DNA of 64,000 nt, from the NCBI RefSeq assembly GCF_900091465.1, contig NZ_FMHV01000002.1, positions 6,262,001 through 6,326,000 on the forward strand. The letters run 5' to 3'. Below are positions 59,170-64,000 of the stretch, piece after piece. Source of the stretch: Micromonospora rhizosphaerae (lineage in GTDB: Bacteria > Actinomycetota > Actinomycetes > Mycobacteriales > Micromonosporaceae). Position 1 is the first letter of the stretch, and the number at the start of each line of letters is the position of its first letter. The notes beneath the pieces were generated by a model. The model was not told where the DNA came from. It saw nothing but the letters and a program-made list of their open reading frames with translations, and searched no databases. The position numbers and the translations under genes were made by a program.

Positions 59170-60561
59170 GTGAGCGAGCCGAACGACGCAACCTTCGACA
59201 TCGTCATTCTCGGAGGTGGCAGCGGCGGCTACGCCGCAGCGCTGCGTGCCGCCCAACTGGATCTCTCCGTCGCCCTCATCGAGAAGGGCAAGCTCGGCGG
59301 CACCTGCCTGCACAACGGCTGCATCCCGACCAAGGCGCTGCTGCACGCCGCCGAGATCGCCGACCAGACTCGCGAGTCGGAGCAGTTCGGCGTCAAGGCC
59401 GAGCTGGTCGGCATCGACATGGCCGCGGTCAACTCGTACAAGGACGGCGTGGTCTCCCGGCTCTACAAGGGCCTGCAGGGCCTGGTCGGCAGCGCCAAGA
59501 ACATCACCTTCGTGGCCGGCGCCGGCCGGCTGGTCGGCCGGAACGTCGTCGAGGTTGACGGCAAGCGCTACACCGGCCGGAACATCGTCCTGGCCTCCGG
59601 CTCGTACGCGAAGAGCCTGCCCGGCCTGGAGATCGACGGCGAGCGGATCATCACCAGCGACCACGCCCTGACCCTGGACCGGGTCCCCTCCTCCGCGATC
59701 GTGCTCGGCGGCGGCGTGATCGGCGTCGAGTTCGCCAGCGTGTGGAAGTCCTTCGGCGTCGACGTGACCATCATCGAGGCGCTGCCCCGCCTGGTCGCCG
59801 CCGAGGACGAGGAGTCGTCGAAGGCGCTGGAGCGGGCGTTCCGCAAGCGGAAGATCAACTTCAAGGTCGGCAAGCCGTTCGAGAAGGTCGAGAAGACCGA
59901 GAGCGGCGTCAAGGTCACCATCGCCGGCGGCGAGACCGTCGAGGCCGAGCTGCTGCTGGTCGCCGTCGGCCGCGGCCCGAACACCGCCAACCTCGGGTAC
60001 GAGGAGCAGGGCGTGAAGATGGACCGCGGCTACGTCCTGACCGACGAGCGGCTGCGCACCAGCGTGCCGAACGTCTACGCGGTCGGCGACATCGTGCCCG
60101 GCCTCCAGCTCGCCCACCGCGGCTTCCAGCAGGGCATCTTCATCGCCGAGGAGATCGCCGGCCAGAACCCGGCCGTGATCGACGAGGCCGGCATCCCGCG
60201 GGTCACCTACTCCGATCCGGAGCTGGCGTCGGTCGGCGTGACCGAGGCGAAGGCCAAGGAGCAGTACGGCGCCGACAAGATCAAGACCCACAACTACAAC
60301 CTGGGTGGCAACGGCAAGAGCCAGATCCTCAAGACGGCCGGCTTCGTGAAGCTGGTCCGCGTCGAGGACGGCCCGGTGGTCGGCGTGCACATGGTCGGCG
60401 CCCGGGTCGGCGAGCTGATCGGCGAGGCGCAGCTCATCTACAACTGGGAGGCGTACCCGGCCGAGGTGGCGCAGCTCATCCACGCCCACCCCACGCAGAC
60501 CGAGGCCCTGGGCGAGGCGCACCTGGCCCTCGCCGGCAAGCCGCTGCACGCACACGCCTGA
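59170..60561 (+). CDS. lpdA: dihydrolipoyl dehydrogenase (E3)
   Basis: A 463-aa FAD enzyme reoxidising the lipoyl groups of 2-oxoacid dehydrogenases. FAD motif IVILGGGSGGYAAALRAA, redox disulfide GGTCLHNGCIPTK, NAD motif SAIVLGGGVIGVEFASVW and the C-terminal catalytic His in HAHPTQTEALGEAH are all intact. GTG 59170 has GGGAG 7 nt upstream. It precedes the E2 gene by 66 bases, so E3 and E2 are probably made together. Confidence 0.96.
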   Translation: MSEPNDATFDIVILGGGSGGYAAALRAAQLDLSVALIEKGKLGGTCLHNGCIPTKALLHAAEIADQTRESEQFGVKAELVGIDMAAVNSYKDGVVSRLYKGLQGLVGSAKNITFVAGAGRLVGRNVVEVDGKRYTGRNIVLASGSYAKSLPGLEIDGERIITSDHALTLDRVPSSAIVLGGGVIGVEFASVWKSFGVDVTIIEALPRLVAAEDEESSKALERAFRKRKINFKVGKPFEKVEKTESGVKVTIAGGETVEAELLLVAVGRGPNTANLGYEEQGVKMDRGYVLTDERLRTSVPNVYAVGDIVPGLQLAHRGFQQGIFIAEEIAGQNPAVIDEAGIPRVTYSDPELASVGVTEAKAKEQYGADKIKTHNYNLGGNGKSQILKTAGFVKLVRVEDGPVVGVHMVGARVGELIGEAQLIYNWEAYPAEVAQLIHAHPTQTEALGEAHLALAGKPLHAHA

Positions 60562-60627
60562 CCACAACACGCGGCGTCCGGCGACGGGCGATGATCCCAC
60601 CAGGGGAACAGAAGGAGTCTGGAGAAA

Positions 60628-62421
60628 ATGCCGGTATCGGTCACCATGCCCCGGCTCGGCGAGAGCGTCACCGAGGGCACCGTCACGCGCTGGCTCAAGC
60701 AGGAGGGCGACACCGTCGAGGTCGACGAGCCGCTGCTCGAGGTCTCGACCGACAAGGTCGACACCGAGATCCCGTCGCCCGCGGCGGGCGTGCTGAGCCG
60801 GATCGTGGTCGGCGAGGACGAGACCGCCGAGGTCGGCAGCGAGCTGGCCGTCATCGCCGCTGAGGGCGAGGCGGCCGGCGCGCCCGCGCCGCCGCAGGAG
60901 GCCCCGGCCGAGCAGCCGGAGCCGGTCGCCCAGGCGCCGGCCCCCGCGCCGGCCCCGGAGCCGGCCCGCGAGGAGCCGCCGGCCCAGGCCGCCCCGGCGC
61001 CGCCGGCCCAGGGCACCCCGGTCAAGCTGCCGGCCCTGGGCGAGAGCGTCACCGAGGGCACGGTCACCCGCTGGCTCAAGCAGGTCGGCGACACCGTCGA
61101 GGTGGACGAGCCGCTGGTGGAGGTCTCGACCGACAAGGTCGACACCGAGATCCCGTCGCCGGTCGCCGGCACCCTGCTGGAGATCAAGGTCGGCGAGGAC
61201 GAGACCGCCGACGTCGGCGCCGACCTGGCGATCATCGGCGCTCCCGGCGCGGCCCCGGCCCCGGCTGCCGCCCCCGCCCCGCCGAAGCCCGAGCCCAAGC
61301 CGGCGCCGAAGCCCGAGCCGAAGCCCGAGGCCGCCCCGGCGCCGCGGCTGGAGGAGCCCACCCCGGGCCTGTCGTACAACCAGCCGGCGCCCGAGGCGGA
61401 GACCGCCGCCGAGCCGGTGAAGGCCGAGCTGGCGGCCCAGCCGCCCGCGCCGACCCCGACCGCGCCGCGTCCCGCCGGCGCGGAGGCGGCCGGCTACGTG
61501 ACCCCGCTGGTCCGCAAGCTCGCTAGCGAGCACGGCGTCAACCTCTCCTCGGTCAACGGCACCGGCGTCGGCGGCCGGATCCGCAAGCAGGACGTCCTCG
61601 AGGCGGCCGAGCGGGCCAAGGCCGCCCCGGCGCCGGCCGCCGCTCCGGCGGCTCCGGCGGCCCCGGCAAAGCCGGCCGCGAAGCCGCAGCCGAGCGCCAA
61701 GCGGGGCACCACGGAGAAGCTGCCCCGGATCCGCGCGGCCATCGCCAAGCGGATGCATGAGTCGCTGCACGAGATGGCGCAGCTGACCACGGTGATCGAG
61801 GTGGACGTTACCAAGATCGCCAGGCTGCGGGCGCAGGCGAAGGACTCCTTCCAGCAGCGGCACGGCGTGAAGCTGTCCTTCCTGCCGTTCTTCGCCCTCG
61901 CCGCCGTCGAGGCGCTGCAGACGCGCCCGATCGTCAACGCCCGGATGGACCTCGAGGCCGGGACGATCACCTTCCCGGACGCGGAGCACCTCGGCATCGC
62001 CGTGGACACCGAGCGGGGGCTTCTGGTGCCGGTCATCCACAACGCCGGCGACCTCAACCTGGGCGGCATCGCCAAGCGGATCGCCGACCTGGCGGAGCGG
62101 ACCCGGGCCAACAAGATCACCCCGGACGAGATCGCCGGTGCGACGTTCACGCTGACCAACACCGGCAGCCGAGGCGCGCTCTTCGACACCCCGATCGTGC
62201 CGTCGCCGCAGTCGGCGATGCTCGGCACGGGCGCCGTGGTGAAGCGTCCGGTCGTGGTCAACGACCCGGAGCTGGGCGAGGTCGTCGCGGTCCGGTCGAT
62301 GGTCTACCTGGCCCTGTCGTACGACCACCGGCTGATCGACGGCGCCGACGCCGCCCGCTTCCTGGTCGCGGTCAAGGAGCGGCTGGAGGCCGGTAACTTC
62401 GAGGCCGAGCTGGGTCTTTAG
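60628..62421 (+). CDS. sucB: 2-oxoacid dehydrogenase E2 (dihydrolipoyl acyltransferase), SucB/DlaT type
   Basis: A 597-aa E2 core protein. It has two lipoyl domains (about 1-78 and 130-205), each with the lipoylated Lys in [12 protein letters not shown], joined by Pro/Ala linkers. The peripheral subunit-binding domain is [19 protein letters not shown] with [11 protein letters not shown]. The catalytic domain ends in [16 protein letters not shown] (His and Asp of DHRxxDG). In M. tuberculosis the equivalent DlaT (Rv2215) serves pyruvate dehydrogenase; actinomycete genomes usually label it sucB. Which oxoacid it serves is not settled by sequence. Confidence 0.94.
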   Translation: MPVSVTMPRLGESVTEGTVTRWLKQEGDTVEVDEPLLEVSTDKVDTEIPSPAAGVLSRIVVGEDETAEVGSELAVIAAEGEAAGAPAPPQEAPAEQPEPVAQAPAPAPAPEPAREEPPAQAAPAPPAQGTPVKLPALGESVTEGTVTRWLKQVGDTVEVDEPLVEVSTDKVDTEIPSPVAGTLLEIKVGEDETADVGADLAIIGAPGAAPAPAAAPAPPKPEPKPAPKPEPKPEAAPAPRLEEPTPGLSYNQPAPEAETAAEPVKAELAAQPPAPTPTAPRPAGAEAAGYVTPLVRKLASEHGVNLSSVNGTGVGGRIRKQDVLEAAERAKAAPAPAAAPAAPAAPAKPAAKPQPSAKRGTTEKLPRIRAAIAKRMHESLHEMAQLTTVIEVDVTKIARLRAQAKDSFQQRHGVKLSFLPFFALAAVEALQTRPIVNARMDLEAGTITFPDAEHLGIAVDTERGLLVPVIHNAGDLNLGGIAKRIADLAERTRANKITPDEIAGATFTLTNTGSRGALFDTPIVPSPQSAMLGTGAVVKRPVVVNDPELGEVVAVRSMVYLALSYDHRLIDGADAARFLVAVKERLEAGNFEAELGL

Positions 62422-62442
62422 CTCAACCGGTGACGCCCGGAG

Positions 62443-62472
62443 GGGGGCGCGCGGCGTGCGCCGCGCGCCCCC
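62443..62472. terminator. bidirectional GC-rich hairpin after sucB
   Basis: GGGGGCGCGCGGCG and CGCCGCGCGCCCCC form a 13-14-bp stem with a 2-4-nt loop, between convergent sucB and the SDR gene. Confidence 0.8.
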
Positions 62473-62495
62473 TCCGTCGTCCGGGGAGCTCCCGG

Positions 62496-63443
62496 TCAGC
62501 TCCGCAGGTGCGCCTCGGAGACGTCCCAGAGCTCCTCCGCGGCCGCCGGATCGCGGGCGTACGGCGCGTAGCCGGTGCGGGTCCCGGGCTGGTTCGGCCC
62601 GGCCTCCTGGCAGTCCTCGAAGTACCGCCCGCCGACGCCGTTGAGCAGCGGGGACGTGGCGACCAGCACCGAGGTGGCCGCGCCCTGCTCGGGGTTCTTC
62701 CAACTGGGCTCCCCGCCGCCGCCGCTCTCCGCACGCAGCCGGGCCAGGTCCTCGTCGGTGATGTAGCGCTGGAGGTTGGTCCGGATCGCGCCCGGCATCA
62801 GCGCGTTGGCGGTGATTCCGTCGTTCGCCCAGCGCCTGGTGACGTCCACCGCGAAGAGCACATTGGCCGTCTTGGACTGCCCGTACGCCGCCCACGGGTC
62901 GTACGGCCGGCGCTGGAAGTGGATGTCTTCGAAGACGACCGGCGAGCGCAGGTGCGCCGACGAGCTGACCGAGACGACCCGCGCTCCCTCGGCGGCGGCC
63001 AGGGCGCGGTGCAGCCCGGTGGCCAGGGCGAAGTGGCCGAGGTGGTTGGTGGCGAACTGCATCTCCCAGCCCTGCGGCGTGCGCATCTCCGGCGTGGCCA
63101 TGATGCCCGCGTTGTTGACCAGGATGTGCAGCGGTCCGTCCCAGGTCCGAACGAACGCGGCCACCGACTCCGGGTCGGCGAGGTCCAGCGGGGCCACCAG
63201 GATCTGGTCGTTGCCGGTGGTGCCGGCAATGTCGGTGGCGGCCCGCTGGCCGGCCTCAGGATTGCGTACGGCGAGGGTGACGTCGGCCCCGGCGGCGGCG
63301 AGCGCCCGGGCGGTCTCCACGCCGATGCCTGACCCGCCGCCGGTGACGATGGCCCGCCGATTGGCGAGGTCGATCCCGCGTACCACCTCCATCGCGGTGG
63401 TCTCCCGGGAGAACGGCGTGCTGACGTGCGTACTGGTGGTCAT
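62496..63443 (-). CDS. short-chain dehydrogenase/reductase, retinol-dehydrogenase-like
   Basis: A 315-aa Rossmann oxidoreductase. Cofactor motif AIVTGGGSGIGVETARALA, structural NNAGIMA, and catalytic SSSAHL with YGQSK (Tyr-x3-Lys) are intact. The C-terminal substrate region contains MPGAIRTNLQRYI and GVGGRYFEDCQEA. It resembles WW-oxidoreductase/retinol-dehydrogenase-type SDRs, often of broad substrate range. ATG 63443 has AGGGATGG upstream. Synteny with M. tuberculosis (lipB-lipA after dlaT) stops here. Confidence 0.88.
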   Translation of the reverse strand: MTTSTHVSTPFSRETTAMEVVRGIDLANRRAIVTGGGSGIGVETARALAAAGADVTLAVRNPEAGQRAATDIAGTTGNDQILVAPLDLADPESVAAFVRTWDGPLHILVNNAGIMATPEMRTPQGWEMQFATNHLGHFALATGLHRALAAAEGARVVSVSSSAHLRSPVVFEDIHFQRRPYDPWAAYGQSKTANVLFAVDVTRRWANDGITANALMPGAIRTNLQRYITDEDLARLRAESGGGGEPSWKNPEQGAATSVLVATSPLLNGVGGRYFEDCQEAGPNQPGTRTGYAPYARDPAAAEELWDVSEAHLRS

Positions 63444-63573
63444 GATCCATCCCTGTCGGTGGCTGCTGGACCCCGCGCTACCGGCGTTTTCCCACGCCAG
63501 ACCGGAGGTAACGCGCGCGCCGAGCTGTGCCGATTCCGGCCCCCGGCGGCCGGGGCGCTGAAAGACTCGGTCG

Positions 63574-64000
63574 GTGGGCGGCGACGGGTGGCGAAAGCGG
63601 CTCGGGCCCGCGGTGCCCATCGCCCCCGGCGCCCGGGTGGACCGGTTCGAGGTCTTCTTCGACCTGGTCTTCGTCTTTTCGTTCTTCATCATCACCCGGG
63701 CCACCGCCACGGACATCAACAGCACCAACCTGCTGCACGCCCTGCTGGTGCTCGCCGTGCTCTGGTGGTGCTGGGTCGTGCACAGCGTGGTCGCCACCCG
63801 GATCCGGCTGGGCGAGGGCTTCGTCCCGGTGCTGATGGTGGTCGGGATGGCCGCGCTGTTCACCTTCGCGCTGGCGCTCCCGCAGGCCTTCCGCACCCCC
63901 GAGAAGAACGCGGCCGGGCCGATGGTGGCGGCGCTCAGTTACGTGGTGATCCGGGTGGTGCACCTGGCCCTGTACCTGCACATCGTGCGGGACAACCCGC
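63574..64000 (+). CDS. low-temperature-requirement A (LtrA) family membrane protein (partial)
   Basis: The first 142 codons; the gene continues past the right edge. A basic N-terminus is followed by VDRFEVFFDLVFVFSFFIIT, the family's hallmark first helix with its acidic residues. Then come LHALLVLAVLWWCWVVHSVV, FVPVLMVVGMAALFTFALAL and VVIRVVHLALYLHIV, four membrane helices so far. LtrA was first linked to low-temperature growth in Listeria; its activity is unknown. GTG 63574 has no clear ribosome site, and a weak -10-like AAGACT lies 6 nt upstream. Confidence 0.85.
   Translation, partial: MGGDGWRKRLGPAVPIAPGARVDRFEVFFDLVFVFSFFIITRATATDINSTNLLHALLVLAVLWWCWVVHSVVATRIRLGEGFVPVLMVVGMAALFTFALALPQAFRTPEKNAAGPMVAALSYVVIRVVHLALYLHIVRDNP

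Noticed and set aside
60640..61200. DNA repeat within sucB as a mobile or recombination element
   Set aside because: The similarity is between the two lipoyl-domain coding parts, a normal feature of E2 proteins.

Overview
The window is high-GC DNA, strongly G/C-biased at third codon positions, with many GTG starts. The gene set is that of a filamentous actinomycete, most likely a Micromonosporaceae member (Micromonospora/Salinispora type). Evidence: actinobacterial qcrCAB-ctaE-ctaC-ctaF respiratory genes, a PimB'-type mannosyltransferase, a DUF574-type SAM methyltransferase joined to a GGDEF-EAL protein, and short intergenic inverted repeats of a REP type. There are no rRNA or tRNA genes, CRISPR array, prophage or insertion sequence that I can support. 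It reads as core chromosome.

Layout. 0-2.4 kb (minus strand): an exo/endonuclease/phosphatase-family fragment, a ROK glucokinase, a Cys-containing hypothetical and an SRPBCC protein. 2.5-9.5 kb (plus): a FadD15-like acyl-CoA synthetase, a sensor kinase/LuxR regulator pair, then a SAM methyltransferase overlapping a GGDEF-EAL protein. 9.5-9.85 kb is the only long gene-free stretch and holds a structured inverted repeat and a 29-bp tandem repeat. 9.85-14.1 kb (minus): pimB, an M48 protease, a small Cys-rich protein and a NYN-domain protein. 14.2-19.7 kb (plus): DEDD exonuclease/GIY-YIG fusion, a short RelA/SpoT homologue, NUDIX, nucleotidyltransferase and an Lrp-type RAM domain. 19.8-25 kb (minus): DUF4142, then ctaE-qcrC-qcrA-qcrB. 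25-28 kb (plus): CtaG-like protein, degenerate receiver, trpD and a zinc-ribbon protein. 28.1-29.6 kb (minus): ctaC-ctaF. 29.7-31.1 kb (plus): cysteine desulfurase-TusA. 31.2-34.7 kb (minus): P-loop kinase, PfkB/adenosine kinase, IscA-type protein and glycerate kinase. 34.7-38.2 kb (plus): nadA, murA, DUF3043. 38.2-42.8 kb: azlCD with a divergent XRE-cupin regulator, and an ABC-2 exporter. 42.9-54.2 kb: a 1,412-residue WG-repeat protein, aldo/keto reductase, site-2 protease, Ser/Thr kinase, a CobU-CobT fusion and cobS. 54.2-64 kb: DUF2314 protein, gcvT, leucyl aminopeptidase, lpd, sucB, an SDR and an LtrA fragment.

How it fits together. The order of fadD15, pimB, the DEDD/UvrC-like gene, trpD, ctaE, qcrCAB, ctaF/ctaC, adoK, the IscA-type gene, glycerate kinase, cobT, cobS, gcvT, pepB and dlaT matches, as I recall it, the Mycobacterium tuberculosis Rv2185c-Rv2215 region. 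That supports many of the product calls. The respiratory genes encode the bc1 and aa3 subunits of the actinobacterial supercomplex, except CtaD, which is not here. Desulfurase, TusA, the IscA-type protein and the Fe-S enzyme NadA form a loose sulfur/Fe-S neighbourhood. Many genes start 6-8 nt after a TANNNT hexamer, the signature of leaderless transcripts, and this decides several starts. I see no clearly new multi-gene system. The most unusual items are the methyltransferase/GGDEF-EAL pair with an operator-like palindrome, the WG-repeat protein, the short RSH protein and the 9.6-kb structured repeat.
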